Notes: a model not told the origin generated them from the sequence alone. A DNA stretch of 64,000 bases from Artemia franciscana (GCF_032884065.1 NC_088867.1:42980241-43044240), one strand, 5' to 3'; shown: positions 11,236 to 23,241, numbered from the stretch's first letter. Made by a program: numbers and translations.

Positions 11236-11880
11236 AGAAGAGAAATCACCAGTGCAACAACACAAACACAGAAAAAAGACAGAAGGAGAGAAGGAAGACT
11301 GTTTTCCTACATTAGTGATTAATATAGATCAGCACTTGAATGAGGTCTTAACCCTACTCATCCATACAATCACATAGGTCAAATAGCATAGCCATACACA
11401 ATCAACCATATAGAATAATCCATGGACAGGCAGTCGTGTCGTCAGTAAGTATAAGTCGTCATTTACCAAACATAAAAAAAGACAAATAATTCAGAGGTAA
11501 CAACCCAACACAAGGGCTCATCAGGAGAGTGCACACTTGCCTATAGGGTTTCGGCACTTTAAATTCTCTTCCCAGGCAAGTGGCGTGCCTACCGTAAATT
11601 CCCTATGCTATCCGCGTGTTAGGTATCACCCCCAAAATATATGCCTATGAAAAAACAAGCAAATGTAGAACAACAAAGTAACACCATATATATATATATA
11701 TATATATGTCACAACTTTAAGCAAAACTTCGTATTTTCGCCAGGGTGGTTGTATCAAATGTATGGTGACGCCACGACATGAAGAAGTTCATATTAACTGC
11801 GGATAGAAGACGAGCAACAACGAGAACTACAAATATACAAGCCTGCCGAATCAGGGAGTCTGAGCAAAGCTTTGGCTCCT
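11236..11880. other. No gene seen; short (TA)n at 11,684-11,707
   Basis: Mixed sequence with no supportable gene. The 11,778-11,990 frame is partly (TA)n and is not considered coding. Confidence 0.45.
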
Positions 11881-11990
<110 letters not shown>

Positions 11991-13100
11991 GATAGACATG
12001 TAAGCTGGACATGTACAGGTCTTTGTCTGAGTTAGAAAGCCCTTTGTTCCGAATATTTTATTTCCATATATTTTCAAAAATGTTACCACTTGTAAAAAAT
12101 ACTGCAGATACATCAAATTAAACAAGCACTTAGACTACACTGGCTCTTTATTTATAATTAAAATTCAATAGAAATATAATATGTTAAAACTTTTAATTAG
12201 CTAGTGAAGGTTAGAAGAAAATTATATATTTTACCTATGACTCATCAAATCTAATTTGTTTAAAAATAACAGCCGTTGTTTTCAGACGATGAATTTTTTT
12301 CGCTTTGTCACTTTTTGCATAGCATTTGTATTTTCTTATGATTTATTTTAGCAGGCTTTGACTTTTTAAATCATTCTTCCTTATGTTTTCCCTATCAATT
12401 AATGAAGTGACCCTTAATATTCGGACAAATATTAGTATAATTATTGATATATGCATAATTGTTATCAGTATTATTACATTAATTTGTTTATTATATTAGT
12501 TTTTATTTTATTGTTAATATATTATATTATTGTTATTATTATATCACATGATATTCTTATAATCAACATAATTATAAGTGTATTAGGATATAATAAATGT
12601 ATGCTGAATTTTTTTCCAACGTTTGCAGTTTTAATTAAAGTTTTACCCGTTATTATATTTCTATTTCATTTTGATTCATACAAGTTAATAACAGCAATAA
12701 AACTTAAAAAAGAATTTACACGATTAAAATACAAGCCAACAAAGAAAATTAGTAACAGTTCAACAATTCAGAAAAAAACAGAGTAAGTATTAACAGTTTC
12801 TTAGCACCTTATTAAAATATCAAAATTGTCATTCGTTCAATTTAAGGTTTATGGTTAATATTTAAAGTTTAAGGTTTGGGGGTTAAGGTTTAAGCTTTAT
12901 GGATTAATTTAACGTTTCCGTGAGTTTGCAGTTTTGTAACAAACCTATAGGTGTAATTTACACCGAAAGTACAAGATATTTGAATCACAACTATTGATTC
13001 ACACAGCCAGAAATATGATCATTGGTTTTTCTTAGGGAATCATCCAAACCTGCTTACGAAATAGGACACTACTCCTACGTTCACATGTTTCTGAAAATTA
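11991..13100. other. AT-rich, no gene seen
   Basis: The 12,420-12,620 part is very AT-rich (ATTATTATT-type words). Around 12,840-12,910 a telomere-like TTTAAGGTTTAGGG-style word is repeated loosely (GGTTTATGGTTAATATTTAAAGTTTAAGGTTTGGGGGTTAAGG, given here only as a description, degenerate). No exon was seen. Confidence 0.45.
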
Positions 13101-13119
13101 TTTTTAACATATTCAATCT

Positions 13120-13420
13120 AAAGACCCCCACCCCTAAAAAAGTAAATTTCAAAAATGCTATTCAGTAGAATGGCTGAATCTCAGCTATGGAATGATAGGA
13201 GGGTCGTCGTCTAAGGCTGAAACCAGTCGAACCATTTCATAAAAATGTAGGGGAAGGGGCCAAATCTCTTTCAAAATCGAAGGGAGAGGGGGGAAGGAGG
13301 AATTTTTTTTCCGTTTTTTCTAATGAAAATACCAAAACGCGTATTTTACAATGGAAATAGCAAAAAAGATGTTTTTCGAAATCTAGGGCAATACAATCTA
13401 GGGGACTTGCTCCCCTCTAT
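13120..13420. repeat. Diverged dispersed repeat (also near 960-1,090 and 8,690-8,770)
   Basis: The three places share, in order, an AATGAAAATACC-like word, a TTTTTCGAAATCT-like word and a GGGG-rich stretch. Similarity is low, so this is an old family. Confidence 0.4.
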
Positions 13421-14029
13421 TGGCACCAGTCATGGAAAATAGAGGACTGCTGCAGAAATATAACAAACCTAAAACTTGCGCAGGGAACATAGACCTTAAG
13501 CAATAAACTATAGAGACCCTTACACGAAAAAGGATAAAGAAGATAAAGAAAAGCACTAGTTAAAGTGAAAAAAGTGGGTACTGCATAAATTACGCGTACA
13601 TAGACAAGTATTTCCAATTTAGTTAATATTATTTATTTCTAATCTACTAAACACGAGGGGGGCACAGAGTTGTCATGTCCCCGCCCGGATAGACAAGTAC
13701 AGACCCGAAAAATGTGTCAAAAGAAGAGAATGGTCATTTAAAAGCCATTGTTTAAATTTTCATGATTTATTATTTGTTTTTCTCATTTTCTTTTTTTTAG
13801 TAGGAAAAAGTATAAAATAGTATTGTTGTATAGAACAGGTTCTTATGTGAACGATTATTTGCTTTTTTTTTTTCCTTTTTTTAATTAAGAATCTACTATT
13901 AAGTACTTAGAGAAGGTCATACAGGCCAGAAGACTTACTGGTGATGGTTTTTCGTATTATTTTTGTTTTCAATAAATTATTTAAAAAAAAAAATGACCAA
14001 TACTCCAACTAAAACCCTGGAAAAGAGAA

Positions 14030-14240
14030 AATTCCTGGCATAGTTGCCCTCTCCTCACATTGGAAAAAAAAAATCGAGGCGTCGCTTTTGTATAAGACTA
14101 TCGTTACCCAAAAAATTACCAGAAATTGTTGTTTGGCTCGTAAAAACGTAACAAAAATACATATAAACACATTTTAATTCATTTTTTGAAGTTTTTTTCT
14201 GCGTATAACACCCCCCTGCGAAAAAATCCTAGATGCGTCC
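14030..14240 (+). repeat. Dispersed repeat D1, first of two direct copies
   Basis: Shares with 14,920-15,070 the order: ACTCGTAA or CTCGTAAAAACG, GTAACAAAAATACA-ATAAA, a TTT-AAATT stretch, a CCCCCCT run, AAAAATCCT or AAAACCCT, and GCGTCCTTG or CGCCTTTGA. No coding potential. Confidence 0.55.
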
Positions 14241-14919
14241 TTGTCATTACCCCACCTTTGAATAAGTGTGTAGACTCATAAAATAGGCAAAGAGAGAAGA
14301 CAGTAATCTTACAACTTTTCACAGTAAATAATAACATCTGAAATATTTAGTTAGTCTGAAATATTATTAGTAGTGTATTATTATTAGTCTTATTAGGCTG
14401 AAATATTTTACGTCACTTATATGATAAATAACAAGTCTATTCTTGCACATGTATTTAATTGAAATCTATTGACTAAGAAATAAAAAAATTTCATGATTGT
14501 TGGTAGTTTTTTACTGATATGAAATTTTTCAAAATCGAATGAGAGCTTTTGTGCATGAAATTCTGACCCTTCCGATCAGATAATTATCGCGTCAACGCAA
14601 CAATTAAACAGATTATTAATTAATTTCTGTATTGGATAACTCGGTCACAAAGTTCATTACGGTTGAGCGTATAACAGACACTTCTGTTTCCAAAATTGCA
14701 TACAATCTAAAAGTATAAATACGAAACGTGTGAGGCACTTGGCTAGGGAAGCCATTAAGCTCAGAGGGAGGGAGGCTACAAAATGGTTGGTAAGCTTTTA
14801 TAAGGGTATTCTTTGCCTAAGGGAGGAATAATCACAAGCAATATCACAGACTCTGTCCCCCTAGTTTCGTTAACTGTGTCATAAAAGTTGATAAAAGATA
14901 CTAACAAGGCCATATCCAA

Positions 14920-15075
14920 AGAAGGGGGGCTTGGTTTGAACTACCACCTCCGAAATTTCTGTCCAACTCGTAAGAAAGTAACAAAAATACACATAAAAAA
15001 ATATTTGACACGATTTGTAAATTTCTCTGCTCTCCCCCCTCCGCACAAAACCCTGAATACGCCTTTGATAGTGCA
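14920..15075 (+). repeat. Dispersed repeat D1, second copy
   Basis: See the copy at 14,030. The two lie about 870 bp apart in the same orientation, separated by unrelated AT-rich sequence. Confidence 0.55.
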
Positions 15076-15730
15076 GATTAAATAGCTTGGGCTGAGCTTG
15101 GAAGAGTATCCTAAAAAGCGGGAGAAATTTTCATATCATGAAAATTGTATACCACCTATAAACAAGCCGAATATCATTTGCATGAAAATATTGCGACAAA
15201 AATTCAGAAAACTAATACATTTTTTTTTCATTCTAGAATTCCATGACACTTGAAAATATTCTCTGAAGCCAAGTAAAAAATCAATTCTATGACTCTATAT
15301 GTATAAAAGGTATGTTCCAATTATACCTAGGGTATGCAAAACATAGATGACAATGTCTGTTTTCTATTAAGGTTATATATTTCGCAACATCATATGTCTT
15401 TATGTTCTCTAGACCAACGGTCGCATTCTACGATTTCATACTATTACAGTAGAGAGCACACAGGGACAATAATTATTTGGGGTAAGCAAGCACGTGCGGT
15501 GCAATCTATATGATGTAGGGAAGTGACAACAGTTTCAGAACTTAAGACAAGCTTCAGAGCCAATGGACTTCAGTAGATGTAGTTTTCTGTAAAAATGCTT
15601 TTACGTATTGTATTAAAAGTTTATTATTTGATGTTAGATGCAGAAATTTTAATGTTTACCTTTAAAAATATTCACTAATATAAGAAAAAAGGTATTGCAG
15701 AGGCAAAATAAAGGGTCAACAAGATTCTTG
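15076..15730. other. No gene seen
   Basis: AT-rich with no supportable feature. Confidence 0.45.
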
Positions 15731-15732
15731 CC

Positions 15733-15970
15733 TTTTTTTTGCGAATTATTTGATATTTTTTTGCGAATTAGTTGATATTTTTTGCGAATTAGTTGATAAT
15801 TTTTTGCGAATTATTTGATATTTTTTTGCGAATTAGTTGATAATTTTTTGTGAATTAGTTAATACTTTTTTTTAGTTAATACTTTTTTCAATTAGTTAAT
15901 AATTTGTTGCGAATTAGTTGACAATTTCTTTGCGAAATAGTTGATAATTTTTTTCCGAATTAGTTGACGG
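15733..15970 (+). repeat. Minisatellite, ~23-25 bp unit, about nine copies
   Basis: The unit is close to TTTTTTGCGAATTAGTTGAT followed by ATT. Copies alternate between TTATTTGATAT and TTAGTTGATAAT and decay toward the right (TGTGAATTAGTTAATAC, GCGAAATAGTTGATAA, CCGAATTAGTTGACGG). Confidence 0.92.
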
Positions 15971-15974
15971 TTCA

Positions 15975-17260
15975 TATTGCGTTGTTTTTAGATTCCAATA
16001 GCTCTCATCAACTAGAAGTAGAGGGCCATCGAGGACATCAAAGAGGGCAATCAACTATGAGAAAAGTATTTTAGGCATCATTTAAATATTCGAATTAGTA
16101 TTTTTCACACTTCTTGGAGAGGAAAACCTTATGCCATTTTTTTTCAAAATATTTTTGGAAGGAGTACAAGTGCATTTTACGCAAAAAAGAAAAAAAAGAA
16201 GGACTGCCATATTTGGAACATAAGCATCAAAAAATTGAAGTATAAACGTAAATCATGAAAATGCTGATGAACTTCAGATTGAGACTGAAAAAAAACCATA
16301 AATTTTAGAATTATTAATGACGTTGGATTACTTTTTGTGATTTTACTTTCATGATAATCAGTTGTGCTACAGTTCAAACTTTTATACATTTTTTTTTCAT
16401 TTTTTTTTTGTGATTAAGTCCTGATTTGTTTTCAACAAAGTAGGGAAGAAAAAACCCACCTAATCTTTCGTTCTCAAAGGGAAAAAATCGATGCCTTTTT
16501 AGCCGACCTCATTAATGAAATCACGACCCGATAGCCTTACAATTTCGGGTAATTTCTGAAAATCAAACATAGGACGAACTACATAACAAAAGAGATAAAG
16601 AAAGAAACAAGAATAAAAACATACAAAATATGAAAACACGAATGAACCAAACACAATATGAAGAAATGAGAATATAAAAAAAAAGCAAAAAGTCTAAACA
16701 GACATCGACTAGTAGAGCACAGCTAAAAGGAAGAACAGATAAACAAATCGAATTAAAGTATTAACCATAATTTCACCGAGTTCAATTTTAAAAATATGCA
16801 AAATTGTAAATAATTAGGTCTACCTTAAAAATTCAGAGAAAGCAAAAGGTGTTTGGTAAAAATCCAAAATAAGGCCCCAACAAATTGAAAACAAAATAAA
16901 GCAACAGAAGCATACGTGAATTTTTCTGTATTCATGTCATATTCATTCACCAAATCACCTGAAAAAAAACATAATTTATTATAGTATACTATATCGTATT
17001 CAAATGATAGGCGATAGATTCACAAAGAAGCACCACAAAATAGCATTTTAGAGATCACATCAATTAATTTTATTGTAGCACTAAAATTTCATGGATTATA
17101 CAGAAAGACAATTATAAAAATAAAGGAAATAAAGAAAATTTTGAAACGAAACGAAGGAAATATGGATATTTTGATTCCAACCTTTGAGCCGCTATCAACT
17201 AAAGATTGAAACAGAGAAAACATACTCAAACAAAACAAAGATCTAAGAAATTTCAAGAAA
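15975..17260. other. AT-rich, no gene seen
   Basis: A- and T-rich runs only. The 16,177-16,389 minus frame has no splice signals or family features that I recognise. Confidence 0.45.
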
Positions 17261-17277
17261 ATCAATGACCAGAATGA

Positions 17278-17362
17278 ATAGTCTTTATACTTTTTATACT
17301 CTTATACTCTTTATACTCTTTATACTCTCTTATACTAATAGTCTTTATACTCTTTATACTTT
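17278..17362 (+). repeat. TTTATACTC simple repeat
   Basis: About eight copies of a 9-12 bp TCTTTATACTC-like word (CTTTATACTCTTTATACTC and variants). Confidence 0.85.
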
Positions 17363-17479
17363 CCCTTTTTCTTATGACTTTACTTTGTATGACTTTGCAT
17401 TTTGGAAAGCCTGGGGCCAAAAAGGATGGTTTTTCCTTGTCCTTGAGCCAGAGCCTATAGTGGGTGAAGTGAAGTGGAG

Positions 17480-18300
17480 TTTTATAGCCTATGTCAGATA
17501 TAACTATCTGCAGTTATGCAGTCAAGCTGTCGTTTCATCAAGTCATGCTTCTGCTTTCAAGTGGAAAGCTCCGTTCTAGCAGGCAAGCAGGCAGGCACCA
17601 GTTTCTAATTGAAGATGGACTAACATCTGTAAGTGTTAAATATATGCGGCAGTTAACCGGCCTCAAAGCCAATATATCTTCTTTGAGTGATAAATGGAAA
17701 AAATTACAGAAGCAAAAAAGTGGCATTTTCCCACAGGTCCGAAAGTGCTGCCATGTATTGTTTCTACCCGTTTCTGTTCGTGATTTGAACTGTGTTTATC
17801 ATTCGGTTTTTCGCACCTGGGATTACGGTAGAGAAATGGTATCAGGTGTGTCTCTTAAACTTAAATATATTTCATCCGGTTTTGGTAGAAAAATCCCTTC
17901 ATGATATATACCAGTTTGAAAGTTTAAAGGGGTTGACAACTTCAGTAGTAAGTTACACACTGAAACCAAAATAGGCCAATACAGAAATGGTATCAGATGT
18001 GCCTCTTAAACTTTAAAAATTCTCTCATTGCTAAAGAAATTAGACTTTATCCTTCGCTCCTTTCTAAGTGATGAAGTTTGAAACTTGGCCTACGGCAAAA
18101 AAGTCAAGTTTTGAACTAAGACATATAGATTTTTTTTCGACGGCAGTCGATAGCTCTTGCTGAGCTGATTAAAGTATTTGTCATCTATTTTTGGTAGAAA
18201 AATTCCTTCATGAGATGTACCAGTTTGAAAGTTTAAAGGCGTTGACAACTTCAGTAGTACGGTACACATTGAAACCAAAAATAGGCCGATACCAATTGTG
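17480..18300. repeat. Unclassified repeat with a duplicated ~110 bp block
   Basis: The block beginning TTTGGTAGAAAAATCCCTTC and running through CCAGTTTGAAAGTTTAAAGG, GTTGACAACTTCAGTAGTA and TGAAACCAAAATAGGCC occurs at 17,880-17,976 and again at 18,190-18,290. An AAATGGTATCAGGTGTG-CTCTTAAACTT phrase occurs at 17,836 and 17,984. The 137-codon plus frame at 17,491-17,904 (with SVKYMRQLTGLKANISSLSD) overlaps the first copy; I cannot assign it to any family. Confidence 0.6.
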
Positions 18301-18439
18301 AGACATATAGGGGAGTTTTAAGCAACAATCGGCTGTTAGCTCATAATCATCTTCGGCAATGAGGGATTCGCAACTTTTGCTTGTTGGTGTACCTATTATT
18401 TGTTTCCGGTGTATTTGATGATAAGACCAATTTGGTTCC

Positions 18440-18560
18440 AGTGATAAGATATGAAGGGGACTTATGAGCAATAATCAGCTGTTAGGCTACAATCATCTTC
18501 AGCGATGAAGGGTTTGCAACTTTTGCTGGTTGCAATGAGGGGTTTGCAACTTTTGCTAGT
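18440..18560. repeat. Short local duplication
   Basis: GCAATGAGGGGTTTGCAACTT-type words with TTTTGCT-GTTGGTGTA-CTTAT recur at 18,357, 18,505 and 18,533, after GAGCAA-AATC-GCTGTTAG phrases at 18,320 and 18,467. Confidence 0.55.
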
Positions 18561-18630
18561 TGGTGTATCTTATATTTATTTTAAGATCCCTATAGATTAA
18601 CAACTTCAGCGTTTGATCGAAGCGAGGAAA

Positions 18631-18665
18631 CAAAACCGAAGTGTTGCTCTCGCAACACTTTACTC
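18631..18665. other. Short perfect hairpin
   Basis: AAGTGTTGCTCTCGCAACAC followed by TT: a nine-base stem with a four-base loop. It lies in a CpG-containing GC-richer pocket that stands out from the AT-rich surroundings. Confidence 0.7.
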
Positions 18666-18729
18666 GGCGAAGCCAAACAAAGGTTGCCACAACACCTCAC
18701 GTTACACATACAACGTAGATTTAGTCTCT

Positions 18730-20780
18730 ATCTCAACCACACAATAGGGGGATTTTAATAATATTTCTAAGATTTTTGGGAAAGTAGGTGTTGATTTTTG
18801 TTTTTGTTGTTTATTCGGACTATTCAACCTCTATATGTTATGTTAACACTGCTCAATTAGTTCTAGATAGTTTGGTCTCACAAACTAAAAAAAATTATGG
18901 TGGACGAGATACGCATATCCTTTAAAGTTTCGAATCCCCTCAAGACAGATCCTTGCACTTTGCTGTGGGAGTCCTATTGCGACAATTTGAATTTAATTTA
19001 ACTTTATATTAAACTTAATTCTTTAAATTTTATCAAGCTTTAATTAATTGATTTATTTATTTAATCTAAAAATTTTTAAATTAAACTTTTAAATTTGAAA
19101 TTATTTTAAAATGTTGACTGAAAACCAAACTTCTCGCATCTGGTCTGAAATAGCAGCGAACTAAATATTCATCAAGTCAAGCATTGCACATTAGAAATGA
19201 CAATTACAATATCGTAATGTATGCAACACGCATCGTATTGTTACATCTTTTGATAATTTCTAAGATAATTTTGTAAGAAAATATTTCTCAAAATAGAAAT
19301 ATCGTTAGATAGACTTTATAAACTATTATTTTAACTGCTCCTCAAGAGGGAACATTTTGAAACTTCGTCAGTGGATTTTGATTTTAACATTATTTACGGG
19401 ATAAAGACGAGAAAAGCTGTCTATGTTTTATTGCCATGAAAATACAAACTATATTTTCTTAGATCAATCGCACACCACCTCCCTCTAATTCAAATTATCT
19501 AGTATGTGCCTTATTTTATTGCACTTCCCCTTTTCATCTTACTCTCTCTCACTTTTTCCCTCCTTCTCCCTTTCATTTTTTCCGTATACATGAGGAGACA
19601 GTAGTCTTTTACCAGATTTACCGGCAGCCGGATTAAATTTCGGCTGCCAGAGCAAAACTTGCCTCCTATTAGAATCCATCATTAGGTCAAACAAAAACGT
19701 CGTCGCTATTTACTTCCATCATTAGGTATAAAATATTTCTTACCGGATTGGGTATTGTTAATGGATATTGGTGGCAGGATCTTGATCACCCACAGAACTA
19801 CCTCCCAGGCTTATAAGCAATGGGCTACCCTTCCTTAAGATTAGATGATTAATAGACAAAATAAAGCGTATCACACCTCTTGCTCTATCTCCTTTGGTTT
19901 AAAAATTTGTTCATACGTTAGTTCATTAGTTAACTATTAATTTGAAATAAATATTACTTATTAAAATTTATTATTATGTTATTCGAGAGAGAGAGAGAGA
20001 GAGAAAGATGGGTTCATTAATAAAAATAAATAAAACAAAACAAGCAAATGGCCCGAAGCAAAGCTTGTTTGGGCTTACAACCCCAGTACATATGCAAATA
20101 AAACAATACGAAAGAAGAGAGGAAAATGAAAATTTAATACTTTATATTTATACTTTATTTAATATTTTAATACTTTATTTTCTTCCGATATGAGCACTAA
20201 GCATCCAAAAGAAATATATAATAAACATGGATTGGTTGAAATGGTTGTTATTTTTGAAACAAGCCGTATTGCTTTAGTGTTTTGACCTACTGTGTTTCAA
20301 ACTTCTGTGTTTTCTGTTAATACATTATTTCTGTTTGACTTCTTTCTTATCAAGCTTCTAGCTTTTTTTTACGTCTTACATTTCTGGTAGCAAAGACACA
20401 TGCGGCCAAGGAAGAAATGATAAGAGGGAACCTTTTCCCTACAATGGGTAAAAGTGACCAAAAGTACAATGGGTAAAAAAGTGATATATATAGTAAATTG
20501 ATTAGCTTAATACTGATTTTGCTATTGTTTTTTGGTTTATGCATTTACGCGTTGCGTTTGCGTGTATTGATTTTTGTAAAATTCAGAAAATAAACAGAAA
20601 TCGGAGAATATTGTTGCACATCGCACAGATTTAAAAGGCAAAACTAAGCAAAGAGAAACAAGCCATACATTTTTGTAAGTGCGTACGAGTACTTTCAGAA
20701 TTACTATGCATTTTTCCACCTATTTATGTTTGTCTACACATACGAAGCAAGTGGGACGGGGTAGGAGGGGGAGGGAGAGA
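18730..20780. other. No gene seen; (GA)n at 19,984-20,004
   Basis: AT-rich. A GAGAGA run of about 20 bp is present. A GTACAATGGGTAAAA phrase is repeated at about 20,440-20,480. No exon could be supported. Confidence 0.45.
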
Positions 20781-20789
20781 GAAATCTCC

Positions 20790-22020
20790 AATACAACAAA
20801 CGACAAAGAGGGATAAAACTAAAAAAACAACAAACGAGACTGCGGTCAGTAGAGAGTTCAATTCTCTGTAGTTTTGATGTGGTTTCCATGTGTTCGAATT
20901 GTAATGTCAAAAAGTGCGAAGATATATCAAGGATCAAATTACAAAAGCACCTTGATTTGATACAAGATGTGACCATGGGTAGTTTGGAGATTAAAGTCGT
21001 TATGAAGTTGGTTATCCTTGCAAACGGCTATTCTCTTTATTTTGGTTTCAGAGGTGAATTTTACAAGCAGGTGTTTGGTTTGGCTATTGGGGTATCTCTC
21101 TCTCCTTTGTTGGCAAATCTCTTCGTGGATCCTATTGAAAACTGCTCTATACACAGTTTTAGACTCTCCCCTTATTTCTGGGGCAGATTCATGGATGATG
21201 TGGTTTGCATTTGGAAACACAATTTAGAGTCCTTAGACCTTTTCCTTAAACATCTAAATAGTTTTATATTGGTAGAACTCACCAACAATTTATTGAAAGA
21301 TTTATTGAGCATCGCAACTCAGTAGAAAAACCCTTAAAATTAAGAAAGCCTACTGAAGCTTTTTTTCGGCTCTGGCTGAACATACATTCTTTCATCCTGA
21401 ACATTTTATACAATTTGATGATATTTCTAATGATAGTTGTTTTTTTCAGTGGGCGAGGGGGGCAACAGAAATAAAAAAAAATATACTTGCTAATCTTTCA
21501 ATAAATAGGGACACGGGGAATTTAAATATTGACCCAATTTATGATTGTCTTTTGGAAAATGAACAAATAGTCAATAAGGGAATTAATATTTTATATAATC
21601 ACCAGGGGATAAAATTACCTACGGGATCAAAAAGAGTTGCTTCAATATTAGCTAACAAGAGTATTATTCCGCAACAGGATAGTTAACTTGGTTTCAATTT
21701 TTAAAATGTTTCCTCCGTTGCTTTGATGTTCTCATTGAACTAACTCTAATAGCTTCTTTTCCCTACGTGGACTAGTAGCGACAATTGTATTTATTATTAT
21801 TGGTGGTGGTTTTATTTGTTTTTAGTTTACTCTTTTTTTTCTTTTTATCTTGTGCCGAGGACGCCTAGTTTACATAAAGGCAAAATATCCGCGTTGTTTT
21901 AGTCTTTTATCTCTTTTCTCTCAACTGGCCGCAGTCTCGTTTGATGTCTTTTTTTTTGTTGAGTTTTATCTCTCTTTGTTGTTTGTTGTCATGGCTGGCC
22001 AGTTCGGCTTAAGAACTCAT
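20790..22020 (+). mobile_element. Penelope-like element, internally deleted, with inverted ends
   Basis: The plus strand carries an RT piece and then a GIY-YIG tail ending in TAA at 21,686, followed by a 330 bp non-coding tail. The left end (about 20,795-20,855) is the reverse complement of the tail near 21,930-21,990: both contain the words CAAACGAGACTGCGG and CAACAAA(C)GACAAAGAG in the appropriate sense. A tail copy is repeated at 59,881-60,372. Inverted or pseudo-LTR ends are a known feature of Penelope elements. Confidence 0.8.
20885..21686 (+). pseudogene. Penelope-like RT joined to the GIY-YIG tail (broken)
   Basis: The 148-codon open part carries the RT palm motifs: FRGEFYKQVFGLAIGVSLSP with LLANLF (motif 4/B), then YFWGRFMDDVVCIW with the catalytic Asp-Asp as MDD, then LDLFLKHLNSF. 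After 21,300 the reading shifts: EHRNSVEKPLKLRKPTEAFF, a shift in a T run, then SALAEHTFFHPEHFIQFDDI, ARGATEIKKNILANLSINRD and TGNLNIDPIYDCLLEN. The latter is the end of the GIY-YIG nuclease region as seen in the copy at 58.8 kb (REAVEIKRNLNNNTSLNRD). The RT thumb and the GIY and YIG motifs are missing, so this is an internal deletion product. Confidence 0.78.
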
Positions 22021-22039
22021 ATTTCAATACCGAATTTTA

Positions 22040-22260
22040 AAAAAAAGTAGCAAAACTGATTTTCCCCGAGATTATTCAAGAACAGAATCTGATGGCCACT
22101 ACGCTATGATGACCAATTTACTGATGTTCTTTATACTATGATGGCCTATTTATTGATGGTCATTAAGCTACGATGGCCTATTTACTTACTGATGGCTATT
22201 AAACTATGATGGCCATTACGCTATTGCCATACCAAAACTGTTTTTCCCGAAATTGTGCAA
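22040..22260 (+). repeat. Minisatellite with ~35 bp 'CTATGATGGCC' unit, flanked by direct repeats
   Basis: TATGATGGCC-ATTTACTGATG-type words recur five or six times. The array lies between two copies of a longer word: CAAAACTGATTTTCCCCGAG then TTCAAGAACAGAATCTGATG (22,051), and CAAAACTGTTTTTCCCGAAA then TGCAAGAACAGAAACTAATG (22,230). Confidence 0.75.
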
Positions 22261-22295
22261 GAACAGAAACTAATGAATAGCATCCTACTAAAGAT

Positions 22296-22382
22296 CCGTT
22301 AGCATACGTATACGCAATACGCATTGTATTGTATAATACGTATACGCATTGTTAGTATACGTTTGTATACGGATCCTAACGG
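22296..22382. repeat. Imperfect palindrome rich in CGTATACG
   Basis: The ends are CCGTTAG and CTAACGG (inverted). The middle is GCATACGTATACGCAATACG, TGTATTGTATAATACG, TATACGCATTG and TAGTATACGTTTGTATACGG, with several self-complementary GTATAC cores. It could form a branched hairpin. Confidence 0.7.
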
Positions 22383-22519
22383 TTTTGTATATACGTCATA
22401 ACCTGTCTACTGATGATCATTACGCAATGGTGGCCAATTAGTATTCGAAACAGTGATGTTTAACTTTGTTTATGATTTTGCAAGAACTTTCTAAAAGCTA
22501 GAAATAAATTGATTTTAGG

Positions 22520-22725
22520 AACGGTTGATAGTCTATGAGTCGAACACAGTACAACGAGTTCTAAAACTATTGGGTTAATCTTTCTAACACAATGCACCGT
22601 CATGTCCAGTTCTAACATTATTTGGGTTAAACTTTCTAACACAACGAGATTTACTCGGGTTAATCTTTCTAACACCATGGAACGTGATGTCCCATTCTAG
22701 AATTATTTCGGTTAAACTGAAGATG
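22520..22725 (+). repeat. Tandem repeat, GGGTTAATCTTTCTAACAC unit
   Basis: The words GGGTTAATCTTTCTAACACA, GGGTTAAACTTTCTAACACA and GGGTTAATCTTTCTAACACC occur at about 22,572, 22,624 and 22,657, with the longer frame GCACCGTCATGTCCAGTTCT / GAACGTGATGTCCCATTCTA about 90 bp apart. Confidence 0.75.
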
Positions 22726-23241
22726 TCAAATATCCAAAAAAAAAGCGCTAACGGGTGGCCAGTTGTTCAAGGCTGAATTCAATGCAAAAAAGACTATATG
22801 TTTTGAGAATTTTTAACTTGAAGGTATCTACCAGTGAGATAAGAGGGTGCATATTATGGTTTGAGTCAAGACAATCGCAAAAAGAACGTTTAGTAATTTA
22901 AAATAGGTAATTCATCGGTTTGACAGAGCCAGAGGCAATAAAACAAGGTGGTTTGATTAAAAAAGAGAAAACAAGATTTGATTAAAGAAAACAAGATTTG
23001 ATCAAACATTAAGTTGGTTTGATTATACAAAAAGAGAGAGAGAAAAAAAAATTCCGGCCCGTTGAAAAAAGTGAAAGTGAAAAGACAAGCAAAGAATAAT
23101 TAGCGATTCATGAGCTTTTTTTTTTTGACGCAGTTTCCATATTTCCTCAATATTATTTATCTTGGAATTCATACAGTACCAAATGATTCCTATTCTGAAA
23201 GACATCCTATATGGAACACGGTCACTCATTTCTATTTCTTC
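22726..23241. other. Downstream of the terminal exon; no other feature
   Basis: On the minus strand this would hold the 3' UTR. No exact AATAAA is visible on that strand close to the stop. A short purine-rich tandem (AACAAGATTTGATTAAAGA-type) lies at 22,960-23,030. Confidence 0.4.

Noticed and set aside
12451..12786. 111-codon plus frame of Ile/Tyr/Leu-rich sequence
   Set aside because: Composition follows the ATT-rich DNA; no domain.
12840..12910. Telomere-like GGTTTAGGG words
   Set aside because: Irregular (GGTTTATGGTTAATATT…), only a few copies, not a telomeric (TTAGG)n array.
17491..17904. 137-codon plus frame (IEDGLTSVSVKYMRQLTGLK)
   Set aside because: Overlaps a locally duplicated repeat block; no recognisable domain or splice signals. 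Left as repeat rather than gene.
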